From: JBFFZF01 sp050732695
Lineage (GTDB): Bacteria > Gemmatimonadota > Gemmatimonadetes > Longimicrobiales > RSA9
DNA: 64,000 bases
NCBI GenBank assembly: GCA_050732695.1
Contig: JBOHRL010000100.1
Coordinates: 62,001-126,000, forward strand
Direction of reading: 5' to 3'
In this document: positions 17,415 through 26,986 of the stretch, one piece after another
Position numbering within the stretch: position 1 is the first letter of the stretch
How the letters are laid out: each line of letters starts with the position of its first letter
Made by a program: the position numbers and the translations under genes
Notes under the pieces: model-generated
Told to the model about the DNA's origin: nothing
Database searches by the model: none
What the model saw: the letters and a program-made list of their open reading frames with translations, nothing else

Positions 17415-18617
17415 ATGTTGGTGGCTGCCATTCTCCTGACCGTCTCTCTCCTTGCCAGCCTGTACGCGTGGGTCGGCTATCCGGTCGTCCTCATGATTCG
17501 CTCGAAACGATCTTCGCGTGCCGTGTGGCCGCGCGACATCGAACCGTCCGTGTCCGTGATCATTCCGGCGCACAACCGGGTCGAGCAGATCGCCGCCAAG
17601 CTCGAGAACACGCTCGCGCTCGATTATGCGCCGGACCGACTCGAGATTCTGGTCGCTTCGGACGGATCGACCGACGGTACCGATGCTGTCGTCGAACGGT
17701 TCGCGGACCAACGCGTGCGCCTGCTCGCCCTGCCGAGGCGCGGCAAGTTGATCGCCTTGCAGCAGGCGGGCCGGCGAGCACGGGGCGATGTCCTCGTCTT
17801 CACCGATGTCAACGTAGCCCTCGATCCGGGCGCGTTGCGCCACCTGGTCCGACCGCTGGCCGACATTCTGGTTGGCGGCGTCTGCGGTGCACGCAAGGTT
17901 CGCCGCCCCGAAACCGGCGATTCAGGCGCGCTCGGAGCCGTCCTCCTGGCCCGCTTCGAGGACTGGATCAAGCGGCTCGAGAGCCGCCTCGGCAGCGTGT
18001 ACGCCGCCGACGCAGGCCTTTATGCGATCCGGCGGTCTCTTTTCGTGCCTGCTACCAATCCCGCACAGGCCGATGACATCGCGATCTCGGCGCGCATCGT
18101 CCTCGGCGGGAAACGCCTTGTTTACGAGCCCAGAGCGGTGTGCCGGAAAGTCACCGCGAGTGATTCCACCTCGGAATTCCGCCGCCAGATGAACGTCGCG
18201 AACTACAGCTTCCGGGCCCTCCTCGATCTCCGCCACGAACTCGTCCGCCGTCACGGCTACGGCTGGCAGCTCTTCTCCCATACGATCGCGCGCGACCTCG
18301 TCCCGGTCTTCCTTGCTGTCGCGCTCTTTTCGTCCGCCTTCCTCTCGACCGCCCACGCCCTGTTCGCCGCCATCCTCGGCGTCCAGGTCCTGTTCCACTC
18401 GCTCGCCTATGCCGGATGGCGCCTCCGTCACGCGCGACTCGGCCGCTGGCCCCTCTTCGCTGTCCCGTTCTTCTTCGTCGCCTACAATGGCGCCGGCCTG
18501 CTTGGAGTCCTGGGCGCAGTCCACGGCATCCGCCCGGTCGGCGCCACACGGACCGGGTACCATTCTCCATTCCTGGCCAATCGTTTCATGAAGGCCTCCC
18601 GCACCGGCGGCGGCTAG
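17415..18617 (+). CDS. Membrane-anchored family 2 glycosyltransferase
   Basis: A 400-residue inner-membrane GT2 enzyme. An N-terminal helix (MLVAAILLTVSLLASLYAWVG) is followed by the nucleotide-sugar binding fold beginning SVSVIIPAHNR. The acidic motif ASDGSTDGT and FTDVNV fit the family. An acceptor-side acidic motif (QADDIAIS) and several C-terminal helices follow (~residues 290-380). The ATG at 17415 is preceded by AGGAGG at a 9-nt spacing, which excludes the longer open frame. The layout resembles processive polysaccharide synthases. It lies at the edge of the NRPS cluster, and whether it glycosylates the peptide or acts in envelope polysaccharide synthesis cannot be decided. Confidence 0.87.
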   Translation: MLVAAILLTVSLLASLYAWVGYPVVLMIRSKRSSRAVWPRDIEPSVSVIIPAHNRVEQIAAKLENTLALDYAPDRLEILVASDGSTDGTDAVVERFADQRVRLLALPRRGKLIALQQAGRRARGDVLVFTDVNVALDPGALRHLVRPLADILVGGVCGARKVRRPETGDSGALGAVLLARFEDWIKRLESRLGSVYAADAGLYAIRRSLFVPATNPAQADDIAISARIVLGGKRLVYEPRAVCRKVTASDSTSEFRRQMNVANYSFRALLDLRHELVRRHGYGWQLFSHTIARDLVPVFLAVALFSSAFLSTAHALFAAILGVQVLFHSLAYAGWRLRHARLGRWPLFAVPFFFVAYNGAGLLGVLGAVHGIRPVGATRTGYHSPFLANRFMKASRTGGG

Positions 18618-18736
18618 GCGGCACGGACGGTCGCACGTCTGTGCGGCCGTCCCCGGCGGGACCATAGCCATAACGACAAACCTCGGGCATCGATACCCGC
18701 TGGGCATTGGGACGCGGTCCGCGCTATCATGGGTGT

Positions 18737-19939
18737 GTGAGCCGGCTCGCGTTGGTCCTGTTTCGCGCTTTTGCGGGCGTGCTCGTGCTCGGTGCCATCG
18801 TGCATGTTGGTACGCTGCTGCCGCGCGTGCGCGATATCGCAACCGGGCTGCCTGCGGGTGCCTGGATCTTTTCGGGCGCATACGCCGCCTGTGCCCTGAC
18901 CGCGCTCGCGGCGTGCGGTCTCGCACTGCTGCTGCTGTGGAAGGCATCGCACAAGGCGGATGGCCGGGCGCTCACTCTGTTCCTCGGGTTTCTCGCCGTT
19001 TTCTGGGGCTCGCTTTTCCGATTCATTGAAGTCGATGCGGCTCCCGACGAGGTGTCGGTCAATCTGAATTATGGTAGCCAGTGGGTAAGCCAGACGGCGA
19101 TCGCTGCCTGGCTGTTCGCAACAGCTGCGTTTCTCCGTTTCTCGGCGCTTTTTCCTCGACCGCTCACTGCCGATCGCCTGCGGCCGGCGAAACGATTCCA
19201 CTTCCTTCGTCGCCTGCGTGTTGCACTGCTTCGGCCCTGGCCGGTCTGGACCGGGACCATCGTGGCGTACGTAATTGTGCAGTACGCTCCGTCGCTCGTC
19301 GCACGGCTGCTCGGGGCCGATGGCGCGCAACGTCTTGCCGAAACGCAGAGTGTGATGGGGACCGTCTACCTGAGCATGGTCGCCGTCGGATACCTTGTGA
19401 TTCCTGCGATTGCGATTGTGCTTGGAGTGCGCAATCTGCGCGCGAGCTACCGGCGGGCTCCAGATGACGAACGGCGCCGGATGCTGTGGGTGGTCATGGG
19501 GTTCTCGGTTGCGGCGTGGCTGATCGTCCTCGCCATCGGCAGTGTGATTCTGCTGGGCAGACTCGATACTCCTCAGATTCTGAGCATCATCACGCCCGTC
19601 CTGTTCGTTCTTGCACCATTGATGCTGGTCATAGGTTCTGCGCTGGGCGTGCTCTACCATGGCGCGATCGATCCGGCGCTGGCGGTCCGTCGCAGCACAC
19701 TCTACGGAGTCGCTGGGGTCGTGGGAATCGTGATTTTCGCGGGAATCGAGAACGCCCTGTCTGCACTGGTCGAGCGCGGCCTCGCGCTACCCGGTTTCGT
19801 CGGACCCCTGATCGCCGGCGGGATCGTGGCCGCAGTCCTGATTCCGGTTCAACGAAGGATGTCTGCTGCGTTTGCGCGACGGACGAAGTTGAGCGAGAGC
19901 GCATCGTCCTCGGATGCGGGCGAGGGCACGACTCCCTGA
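18737..19939 (+). CDS. Multi-pass membrane protein resembling the sensor half of a signalling protein
   Basis: A 400-residue integral membrane protein of about eight to ten helices (for example LVLGAIVHVGTLLP, VGYLVIPAIAIVLGV, LMLVIGSALGVLYHG). The pattern RRRMLWVVMGF, then ALGVLYHGAIDPALAVRRSTLYG, then IPVQRRM recalls membrane modules that sit in front of histidine kinase, phosphatase or cyclase domains. Here the protein stops about 30 residues after that point and has no output domain, so it may be a truncated sensor or a stand-alone relative. A GTG at 18737 is preferred over an upstream TTG at 18707. It is convergent with the M23 peptidase gene. Function is unknown. Confidence 0.75.
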   Translation: MSRLALVLFRAFAGVLVLGAIVHVGTLLPRVRDIATGLPAGAWIFSGAYAACALTALAACGLALLLLWKASHKADGRALTLFLGFLAVFWGSLFRFIEVDAAPDEVSVNLNYGSQWVSQTAIAAWLFATAAFLRFSALFPRPLTADRLRPAKRFHFLRRLRVALLRPWPVWTGTIVAYVIVQYAPSLVARLLGADGAQRLAETQSVMGTVYLSMVAVGYLVIPAIAIVLGVRNLRASYRRAPDDERRRMLWVVMGFSVAAWLIVLAIGSVILLGRLDTPQILSIITPVLFVLAPLMLVIGSALGVLYHGAIDPALAVRRSTLYGVAGVVGIVIFAGIENALSALVERGLALPGFVGPLIAGGIVAAVLIPVQRRMSAAFARRTKLSESASSSDAGEGTTP

Positions 19940-19994
19940 CTGTTGCGCGATGATGTGGCAGGTGCGCCGCCCCGGGATGAACCGTTTGCCGGAT

Positions 19995-20957
19995 TCAGGG
20001 AGAACGGGTGCCCGCCGGAGCAAGGAGATCGAAAAGACTCATCGGATCCACGCTGATTCCGCCATAGCGGACAACCCAGTGAAGATGTGGGCCGGTGACT
20101 CGGCCCGTCGCGCCGACACGCCCGATCGGCTGGCCGGCAGTGACCGTGTCCCCGGCGGCGACTTCCTGCGCGCTCAGGTGGAAGTACGCACTGACGAGGC
20201 CTGCGCCGTGATCGATGTAGATCACGTTGCCGGCCAGGTAGAAGGTATCGACAAGTGCGACGACGCCGCGTGCGGCCGCAAGCACGGGCGCGCCGCTCGT
20301 TCCGGCGAGATCGGTGCCGGTGTGCCGGCTGTGGATCTGGCCATTGAACTCGCGGCCCGAACCGAAGCGACTGGTGATGCGCGTCGTGCGCGGAAGCACG
20401 ACATCCTGCCACAAGCGCGGTGTCACATGCGTGTTGCGTGAGACGTGGGCTGCGAGTGCTTGATCGCGTGCGAGGCGGATCTGCGTGAGTGAATCGGGTG
20501 GCGCGCCGAACCGGGGCGCAACCGTCAGTCGCTCCAGCGGATATGCGCCAGCGCTGATCGGAACGCGGACGCGCATGATTTCGACGACGCCGTCCTTCCG
20601 GTAGATGTTCAGCGGCACATCCAGTGCAGACCCGACATCGAGAGGCGCGGCGGCGAGTGCGCTGAATCCGCCATCGGCCGACCGGACGAAATGCAGTGGT
20701 TCATCTGCGATCGAGCCCGTGACGGCAACGATCCCGGCACCGAGAGGAACCGCCTGCACCTGGAAGAGTGTGCCCTGCACCGGTGCATCGGGCGACCACG
20801 TCACACGAAGAGGAACCTGCGCCGTCGCCGCGCTCGGCGACACAACGGCCACCACGAGCACGCCCAGACTGCACACCGCGATGGACGCGGAGGTCACGGG
20901 CTTTCCTCGAGCGCGTTCATCCCTGACGTCGGATTCGATTCCAGTTTTCTGGTTCAC
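19995..20957 (-). CDS. Secreted M23 family metallopeptidase
   Basis: A 320-residue exported peptidase with a hydrophobic signal (SIAVCSLGVLVVAVVSPSAATAQ). An Ig-like middle region precedes a C-terminal M23 domain. Zinc ligands are visible as SRHTGTDLAG (HxxxD) and GPHLHW (HxH). The family cleaves peptidoglycan cross-bridges in the periplasm. The start is a GTG inside a GTGA overlap with the gspE stop, so it is the last gene of the type II secretion operon and probably co-translated with it. A cell-wall remodelling role during secretin assembly is a reasonable inference, but it could also be secreted cargo. Confidence 0.9.
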   Translation of the reverse strand: MNQKTGIESDVRDERARGKPVTSASIAVCSLGVLVVAVVSPSAATAQVPLRVTWSPDAPVQGTLFQVQAVPLGAGIVAVTGSIADEPLHFVRSADGGFSALAAAPLDVGSALDVPLNIYRKDGVVEIMRVRVPISAGAYPLERLTVAPRFGAPPDSLTQIRLARDQALAAHVSRNTHVTPRLWQDVVLPRTTRITSRFGSGREFNGQIHSRHTGTDLAGTSGAPVLAAARGVVALVDTFYLAGNVIYIDHGAGLVSAYFHLSAQEVAAGDTVTAGQPIGRVGATGRVTGPHLHWVVRYGGISVDPMSLFDLLAPAGTRSP

Positions 20958-22540
20958 GTGTTGGCGACTCGAAGGACTTCTTCGGCAGTCGTGATCCCGG
21001 AGCGCATGAGCCGGACTCCGTCATCGCGAAGCAGGCGCATCCCTTTTTCAACACCCATGCGGGCGAGATGGCCTGCGCTGGCGTCCTCGTGAAGTGCCGT
21101 GCGCAGCGCCTCATCCATGACGAGGAGTTCGTAGATCCCGGTCCGGCCGTGATAACCGGTGCCGCGGCAGGCCGGGCAGCCATCACCGACCCAGGCCGCC
21201 GGCAGCTCCGTGCGCGTCACCTGGAGCGCGGAATGCTGCTCGGGTGTGAGCGGCTCGGGCCGCCGGCACTGTTCGCAGACGCGCCGGACCAGACGCTGCG
21301 CGAGAACTGCCTCGACGGTGCTCGCTACGAGATACGGCTCGATGCCGAGATCGATGAGTCGCGTGAGCGCGGTCGCAGCATCGTTCGTGTGCAGCGTCGA
21401 AAGCACGAGGTGACCGGTCAATGCGGCGTGCGTTGCAATGTCGGCCGTTTCCTGGTCGCGGATCTCGCCCACCAGCATGATGTCGGGGTCCTGGCGAAGC
21501 AGAGCACGCAACGCGGTCCCGAACGTGAGCCCGACTTTCTCGTTCACGGGAACCTGCGGCACGCCCGCCAGCTCATACTCGACCGGGTCCTCGACCGTGA
21601 TGATTTTTTCACGCCCGGTGCGAATCCGATCGACGGCCGCGTACAGCGTCGTCGTCTTGCCCGAACCGGTCGGCCCGGTTGACAGAACAATACCGTGCGG
21701 CTTCGCGACCACGCTCACGAACCTCGCCAGTGTGTCCGGCGCCATGCCGAGATCCTCGAGCGCGATGCGGCCGCGTTCCTTGTCGAGGAGACGTAGCACT
21801 ACGCTCTCGCCGTGCAGCGTTGGGAGCGTCGCGACGCGCACATCGACCTGACGGTCCCGCATGCGCAGCCGGATGCGCCCGTCCTGCGGCACGCGCCGCT
21901 CCGCGATATCGAGTTCAGCCATGATCTTGAGCCGGCTGACTACGGCTGCTGCAAGGCGCCGCGGCGGCGCCGGCGCTTCCTGTAACACGCCATCGACGCG
22001 ATAACGAACGCGCAGCCCACCGACGTACGACTCGAGGTGCACGTCCGAGGCTCGGGCCTCGAGTGCCTCGAGCAGAAGCAGGTTCACCAGCTTCACCACC
22101 GGCGCTTCATTGGCGAGGCTGACGAGATCGTCGAGCGCGGCGTCGAGATCGGCGCCCAGCGGTACATCGTCGGAGAGCCCCGCAATTACATCCTCGGCCG
22201 TCAGGGCATCCGGTGAATAAACGCGCCGGATCGTCGCCCGCACTTCCTGCTCGGGCAATCGAATCACCCGCAGCGGAGTCCCGGCCAGCAACCGGAGATC
22301 GTCGAGGACCTGCGCATCGACCTCGTCGCGCCACGAGGCAACGATCAGGCGGCCCTCTTCGAATCCGAGCGGCAGTACGGCGTGATGCTCGAGGTATTCG
22401 CCGCGCAACGTCGTCGACAACGGCGTAGCAGATTGCAGTGCGGCCAACGGATCCGCGAGTGCGGCAACCTCCGGCAGCGCGCCAGCGTCCGCCGCAGGTT
22501 CGTGCGCCTGGAAACCGGTACTCATCTGGCTGTCGCCCAT
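20954..22540 (-). CDS. gspE: Type II secretion ATPase GspE
   Basis: A 528-residue cytoplasmic ATPase that powers pseudopilus assembly. An N-terminal GspE_N-type region (residues ~30-130) precedes the motor domain with Walker A STGPTGSGKTT, an Asp box, Walker B LVGEIRD and a His box. The C-terminal four-cysteine zinc module (CEQC...CPAC) is intact. I chose the ATG at 22540; a second ATG lies five codons later and the longer open frame upstream has no similarity. It follows gspD after a 40-nt gap, and its stop overlaps the M23 peptidase start. Confidence 0.94.
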   Translation of the reverse strand: MGDSQMSTGFQAHEPAADAGALPEVAALADPLAALQSATPLSTTLRGEYLEHHAVLPLGFEEGRLIVASWRDEVDAQVLDDLRLLAGTPLRVIRLPEQEVRATIRRVYSPDALTAEDVIAGLSDDVPLGADLDAALDDLVSLANEAPVVKLVNLLLLEALEARASDVHLESYVGGLRVRYRVDGVLQEAPAPPRRLAAAVVSRLKIMAELDIAERRVPQDGRIRLRMRDRQVDVRVATLPTLHGESVVLRLLDKERGRIALEDLGMAPDTLARFVSVVAKPHGIVLSTGPTGSGKTTTLYAAVDRIRTGREKIITVEDPVEYELAGVPQVPVNEKVGLTFGTALRALLRQDPDIMLVGEIRDQETADIATHAALTGHLVLSTLHTNDAATALTRLIDLGIEPYLVASTVEAVLAQRLVRRVCEQCRRPEPLTPEQHSALQVTRTELPAAWVGDGCPACRGTGYHGRTGIYELLVMDEALRTALHEDASAGHLARMGVEKGMRLLRDDGVRLMRSGITTAEEVLRVANT

Positions 22541-22580
22541 CTGCCCGGTTCCGTCCTCGCCACTCTCACGGAACCGGTTC

Positions 22581-24101
22581 TCACCGCACTTCGCTCCGGA
22601 TCGTGTCCCGTATCGTCCGGACCACGGGCGGCAGGATCGGCTTGATCGGCACGATGCTCTGAAGCAGTTCGGATCGGTTCTCGATCTCGCGCCGCAGCGT
22701 CTCGGCGTCCTCGTCGGTCGCAACGATGTACGGCGTGAGGAACAGAAACAGTTCGCTGTTGCCCGTCGTCTCGCGCGTCGACCCGAACAGGAATCCGATG
22801 AGTGGAATGTCCTTGAGGAACGGGATGCCGGTCCGAACGTGCTCCGTCTGCCGGTCGACCAGGCCGCCAATCACGACGGTCTGGCCGTTACGTGCCAGCA
22901 GTTGTGTCGCCGCTTCCCGCGTGCTGATGACCGGCGCATCGAACTGCACCTCGTCCGTGGCGCTGCTGACTTCCTGTGTGACGGCCAGATTCACGTAGCC
23001 GTCGTCGTTGATCGTCGGCAGAATCGTGAGCGATGTGCCAACACTCTGGTACTGCACGACCTGGTCGAATTGGACCTGGTCCGTGGGCAACGAACGCGAC
23101 ACCTGAACGAACGGTCGCTGCGAGCCGACCAGGATTCTGGCTTCCTGGTTGTTCTGCGCGAGAATGACCGGACGTGACAGAATCCGTACGTTGCCTGTCG
23201 ATGCCAGCGCCGACAGCGTTGCCTCGATGTCGATGTCGCCGGTGCGCAGGATATCGAGCGTGAAAGCGTCCTCACGGATTTCGCCCGGCAAGCTGATTCC
23301 CGTCTCGCCTCGGCTGTCTTCCTTCACCGCGCTGAACCCGACCCCCACGTTCAACTCGTCCGTACGCCGGACCTCCGCAATCACAACTTCGATCACCACC
23401 TGCAACGGCCGCAGATCGAGCGATTGGATCGCCTGCTGGATGACCAGCCAGTCGGCCGCCGTGGCCCGAACCAGGAGCGAATTCGTGATCTCATCCGGCA
23501 CGATGGTGACGTTGCCCTCCAGTTCGCCGAAGCGAACCGCCGGCATCATGAATTGCTGGTTCTGGGCCGCCTGCTGTCGCATCATCGCCGTCTGTTGTTC
23601 CATGATCCGGAGCTGTTGCGAGAGCGTGGCTGCCTGTTCAGGCGACCTCGCCTGAATCACCGCCCCGCCGAACAGCGATTGCAGCGTCTGGGCGAGGACC
23701 GGTGCACGCGCGTGGCGAAGGCGCAGAATATAGAGCTGCCGAGGCACTTCCGCGCCTTCCTGCGCACCTCCTTGCAGGCGGATGAACCCGTTCTGCTCCG
23801 TCACCGTAACACCGTGTGCGGCCGCGAGGTCGCGGATGAGACCTTCGACGTTCTCACGCGAAACGGCCTCAGACGTGCGAAGTGTGACCTGTTTGGCCGG
23901 GAGGTCCGAGTAAACGACGTTCAGCTGCGCCGCCTGCGCCAGCGCACTGATGACGTAAGCGAGATCGACATCCTGAAAATTCAGGATGATGCCGCCTTGC
24001 GTTGTGCGAATTCCCTGTTGCTGCTGCACTACCGCGTGCGCCGGTCGCGCGGAAAGCACCAGGCTGACCACGAGCATGGACGTTGCAACGTTGCGATTCA
24101 T
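22581..24101 (-). CDS. gspD: Type II secretion secretin GspD
   Basis: A 506-residue outer-membrane secretin with a signal peptide (MLVVSLVLSARPAHA). N-domains contain the DVDLAYVISALAQ and VVYSDLP segments typical of secretin N0/STN modules. The C-terminal secretin domain carries LNVGVGF, NVRILSRPVILAQNNQEA and the hallmark GQTVVIGGLVDRQ. It is shorter than enterobacterial GspD because it has fewer N-domain repeats. A Gln/Met-rich stretch lies between N-domains (residues ~150-200). ATG 24101 is chosen from the signal peptide. It sits 13 nt after gspC in the same operon. Confidence 0.94.
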   Translation of the reverse strand: MNRNVATSMLVVSLVLSARPAHAVVQQQQGIRTTQGGIILNFQDVDLAYVISALAQAAQLNVVYSDLPAKQVTLRTSEAVSRENVEGLIRDLAAAHGVTVTEQNGFIRLQGGAQEGAEVPRQLYILRLRHARAPVLAQTLQSLFGGAVIQARSPEQAATLSQQLRIMEQQTAMMRQQAAQNQQFMMPAVRFGELEGNVTIVPDEITNSLLVRATAADWLVIQQAIQSLDLRPLQVVIEVVIAEVRRTDELNVGVGFSAVKEDSRGETGISLPGEIREDAFTLDILRTGDIDIEATLSALASTGNVRILSRPVILAQNNQEARILVGSQRPFVQVSRSLPTDQVQFDQVVQYQSVGTSLTILPTINDDGYVNLAVTQEVSSATDEVQFDAPVISTREAATQLLARNGQTVVIGGLVDRQTEHVRTGIPFLKDIPLIGFLFGSTRETTGNSELFLFLTPYIVATDEDAETLRREIENRSELLQSIVPIKPILPPVVRTIRDTIRSEVR

Positions 24102-24114
24102 GACCGGCTCCGGT

Positions 24115-24930
24115 TCATCGATTGCGAGGCGCACGCGGCCCCGGCGCATCGAGTGTGTCACGGTTGACGCCACGGCGAACGGTGATTCGGCCATTGTTAT
24201 CGATCGTGATGCGGCCGTCATCGGTGCGTATCTCATCCACGCCGGCGTCACGCATTCGTTCGAGGAATTCCTCGAGCACGTCCTGCGATGCACCGCGCTC
24301 GCGCAACAACTCGAATTGACGGAGCAGCTGAGCGCGAACCCGCTCGCTGACGGCCGCGTTTCGACCGCGTTGCATGCCACGGGCCCTGCCGCTTTCCACC
24401 GCGACAGGTGGATTCGGTGAAGGCGGCATCACGTGCAGATCGAGCGAGCGGCCCTGCCCTTCCATGGTCGCGCCGAACGGCTGCACGCGAGTCAGCCGGT
24501 ACCCTTCCATGAGATCGCCGATCTGGAGGAGCCGCGGTGGATCGTCTTCCTCGAGCGCGACGACGGCGAGGCCGCCATTGCCGACAACGGCCGTGCCCAT
24601 CAGACGGAACGCCGGTGCAGGAGGCGGCCCCTCGTCCGGTTCACCAGACTGACGCTCGCTCGGCAGGACGTAGCGCGGCGCACGCCGGCGATCCGGCTGG
24701 AACGGATCCGCATCTGCGGCCAGACGCACGGCCTCCAGCGGCAGCGGCCTCGCCACATCCGGCGCTGGAACGGGTGGGTCCGCAGTGGGCTCGACGAAAG
24801 ACGGGGGCCCGCTCGGTGCGACCGGGCCCGCATCGATGGCAATGGCGCGCGCCAGCGAGCCAGCAAAAAGGATCGCAACTGCAACGAGCCCGGCGATCGG
24901 CACAGCGGATGATCGCAATGGGGTTCTCAT
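24115..24930 (-). CDS. GspC-like inner-membrane/periplasmic linker protein
   Basis: A 271-residue protein with one N-terminal membrane helix (IAGLVAVAILFAGSLARAIAI), a proline-rich linker and a small beta domain. The beta domain contains FRLMGTAVV...AVVALEED and LQIGDLMEGYRLTRV, the homology-region pattern of GspC/PilP. It would connect the inner-membrane platform to the secretin. A Arg-rich C-terminal segment follows and is not typical. The position between gspM and gspD supports the assignment. The start overlaps the gspM stop as ATGA. Confidence 0.8.
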   Translation of the reverse strand: MRTPLRSSAVPIAGLVAVAILFAGSLARAIAIDAGPVAPSGPPSFVEPTADPPVPAPDVARPLPLEAVRLAADADPFQPDRRRAPRYVLPSERQSGEPDEGPPPAPAFRLMGTAVVGNGGLAVVALEEDDPPRLLQIGDLMEGYRLTRVQPFGATMEGQGRSLDLHVMPPSPNPPVAVESGRARGMQRGRNAAVSERVRAQLLRQFELLRERGASQDVLEEFLERMRDAGVDEIRTDDGRITIDNNGRITVRRGVNRDTLDAPGPRAPRNR

Positions 24931-25580
24931 GACGGTTCGACCTCCGGCGCGTAAGCCTCGACGACAAGCGTGAACCGCACGACGCCGGTCAGACCTGGTT
25001 CGACAGGTTCGTCGTCATCGCGCCGCCGGCTCGATCGAGGGCGTTCGACCTGCGGCTCGACCAGAAGCTCCCTGACACGCAGCAGCAACGGGCTCTCCTC
25101 GACACGCAGCAGAAACGTCATGACTCCTTCGAGGTCACTCTCGCCATTTACGATGAGACGGATCGGCTCGAGAGCGCCCGGCTCGATCTCTTCGCGAGCA
25201 ACGTCCTCCGCCGACATCTCGAGCAGCAGGACACGGCTCAGTCCTGCAATCTGTTCCAGCCACTCGGTGATGCGTGCCTCTGCAAGGGGCGGGTTGGCAG
25301 CGACGACGAGGCGATCGTTCGCCCGCACCGCCTCCACCTCTGCCGCAATGATCTCGTCGGGCAATGATGGTGCTGCGGCGAGCAGTTCCTCTTCTCTGGC
25401 AAGCAGTCCGCGCTCCGCACTCAGGCGGTCGCGTACATCGGCCAGCGCATTGATGTATGGCTTCGCCATGAACACCCAGAAGAGCGCTGGCACGACGACA
25501 GCCAGGCCGAAGCGAAGCGCACGCCGATCGCGTGCGGAGAGTCGCGCGATATGATCTCGTACATATCGTGCGATGCTCAT
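24927..25580 (-). CDS. GspM/PilO-like assembly platform protein
   Basis: A 217-residue inner-membrane protein with one helix near the N-terminus (ALRFGLAVVVPALFWVFMA) followed by a coiled-coil (DRLSAERGLLAREEELLAAA) and a ferredoxin-like periplasmic domain. This is the GspM/PilO arrangement that pairs with GspL. It is identified mainly by topology and by its place between gspL and gspC; sequence similarity is weak, as usual for the family. It overlaps both neighbours as ATGA. Confidence 0.78.
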   Translation of the reverse strand: MSIARYVRDHIARLSARDRRALRFGLAVVVPALFWVFMAKPYINALADVRDRLSAERGLLAREEELLAAAPSLPDEIIAAEVEAVRANDRLVVAANPPLAEARITEWLEQIAGLSRVLLLEMSAEDVAREEIEPGALEPIRLIVNGESDLEGVMTFLLRVEESPLLLRVRELLVEPQVERPRSSRRRDDDEPVEPGLTGVVRFTLVVEAYAPEVEPS

Positions 25581-26986
25581 GGCGTCCTCCGCGCGACGGG
25601 GCCCGGCTCCGTTGCAACGGGAACGTCAGTCCGCGTCTGTGGCGCCGTGAGGCGGGCCATGAACCGGAATCGTTCTGTCGAGGTCGTCCCTTCTTCGAGA
25701 TCCCGTTCGACGACGCCTTCCATGCGGATCGATGTCAGGCTTGCTGCCGGACGAAGCGACTGGAGAGCTTCGCCTGCCCGGAGCCCCTCGATTTCCGCGC
25801 GAAGTGTGTCGCCGCTCGTCTGGAACAGCGTCAGATGTGCATCCTCGGGCAGCAACATCGCAATATCGAAGAGTGCACGCGACCAGCGAGGTGACTGCTC
25901 ATCCAGCGTCGTGATCCGGCCCGTCCATTCCTGTAAACGTGCGACGGAATCGCGCGCGGCCATGAGAGGAGTCACTTCATCGTGAATTGCCGCGCGCCGT
26001 GCGCGAATCGCGTCCAGTTCGCGCCGGGCGCCCCAGAGTTCCGCCACAGCGACGCCAGCCAGCAGCGCGACCCCGGCAGCGGCGGCGCGCACAGCGAACT
26101 GCCGTTGCCTCCGTCGCCGGTCCGCTGCGAGGGTTGGTGGCGTCAGTTCCATCGCCGAAAGGTGAGCGCACTCGGCTGCCGCCGCCGCACCCGAGTCCAT
26201 GGCCTGATCGCCGCCGTCGATCCTCCAGCCGGAAGCCGCGAGGACGCGAACGAGACGATCCCTCTCAACACCGCTCGCATGCACGATCGCGACGCCCGGA
26301 CCCTTGCCCACCGCCGCGGCAAACTCATCAACCCACGCCGATGGGACCCTGCGCATGTCGCGCACACCGGCGCCAACATCGAGAACGTGCACGGCATCGC
26401 TGTCCGTGGCGACGATCAGGCACCGCTCGCCGCGCGCGCGTTTCACAACGTCGGCCGGCAACCCCGCGATCCATGCGCCCTGTGCCGGCACGATCCTTTC
26501 CAACTGCCAGCCTGCGTTCTGCACTGCGTCCCGGATCATCTCGAGCAGCGCGAGCGGAGCGGCCGCCGCGAGCATTGGCGCCGTCGTCCCGGCTTCCTGA
26601 TGCGGTTGCAGCTGGACAGTCACGACCCGCGCTCCGGTACCACCCACGAAATGGCGAGCGGCATCACGTCGTAACACCGCCATGGCCTCGCTCGCCCGAA
26701 GCGGCGGCAAAGCCACCAGTCGGGCGTCACAGTGAGGCGCCAGCAAAGCGACGTGCACGCGCGCTTCGAATGAGGCCTCGCCGAATTCCCCTGCAATCCG
26801 TCGCGCCAACGCAACCAACGTCGACGGAAGCGCGGAGGTCTCGCCGCCATTCGTGGCGAATGGCGCGTCAAATGCCATATCGTGCGGGCCGCCGCGCGCA
26901 ATCGCCGTAATGCGATCCCGGCTGATGGCCACCCCGATGCGCAGCCGGCTCCGACCCGGCCTCAGCCACGAACGGTTGCGTCTCAT
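25577..26986 (-). CDS. GspL/PilM-N-like assembly platform protein
   Basis: A 469-residue protein. The cytoplasmic N-terminal part (residues ~1-300) has an actin-like fold pattern (LRIGVAISRDRITAIA, and later IVATDSDAVHVLDVG). One membrane helix (AAAAGVALLAGVAVAELWG) and a PilN-like periplasmic part follow. This fits GspL, which recruits the GspE ATPase. The ATG at 26986 shares one base with the gspK stop (TGATG), which I prefer to the upstream ATG at 27004. It overlaps gspM downstream. Confidence 0.83.
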   Translation of the reverse strand: MRRNRSWLRPGRSRLRIGVAISRDRITAIARGGPHDMAFDAPFATNGGETSALPSTLVALARRIAGEFGEASFEARVHVALLAPHCDARLVALPPLRASEAMAVLRRDAARHFVGGTGARVVTVQLQPHQEAGTTAPMLAAAAPLALLEMIRDAVQNAGWQLERIVPAQGAWIAGLPADVVKRARGERCLIVATDSDAVHVLDVGAGVRDMRRVPSAWVDEFAAAVGKGPGVAIVHASGVERDRLVRVLAASGWRIDGGDQAMDSGAAAAAECAHLSAMELTPPTLAADRRRRQRQFAVRAAAAGVALLAGVAVAELWGARRELDAIRARRAAIHDEVTPLMAARDSVARLQEWTGRITTLDEQSPRWSRALFDIAMLLPEDAHLTLFQTSGDTLRAEIEGLRAGEALQSLRPAASLTSIRMEGVVERDLEEGTTSTERFRFMARLTAPQTRTDVPVATEPGPVARRTP

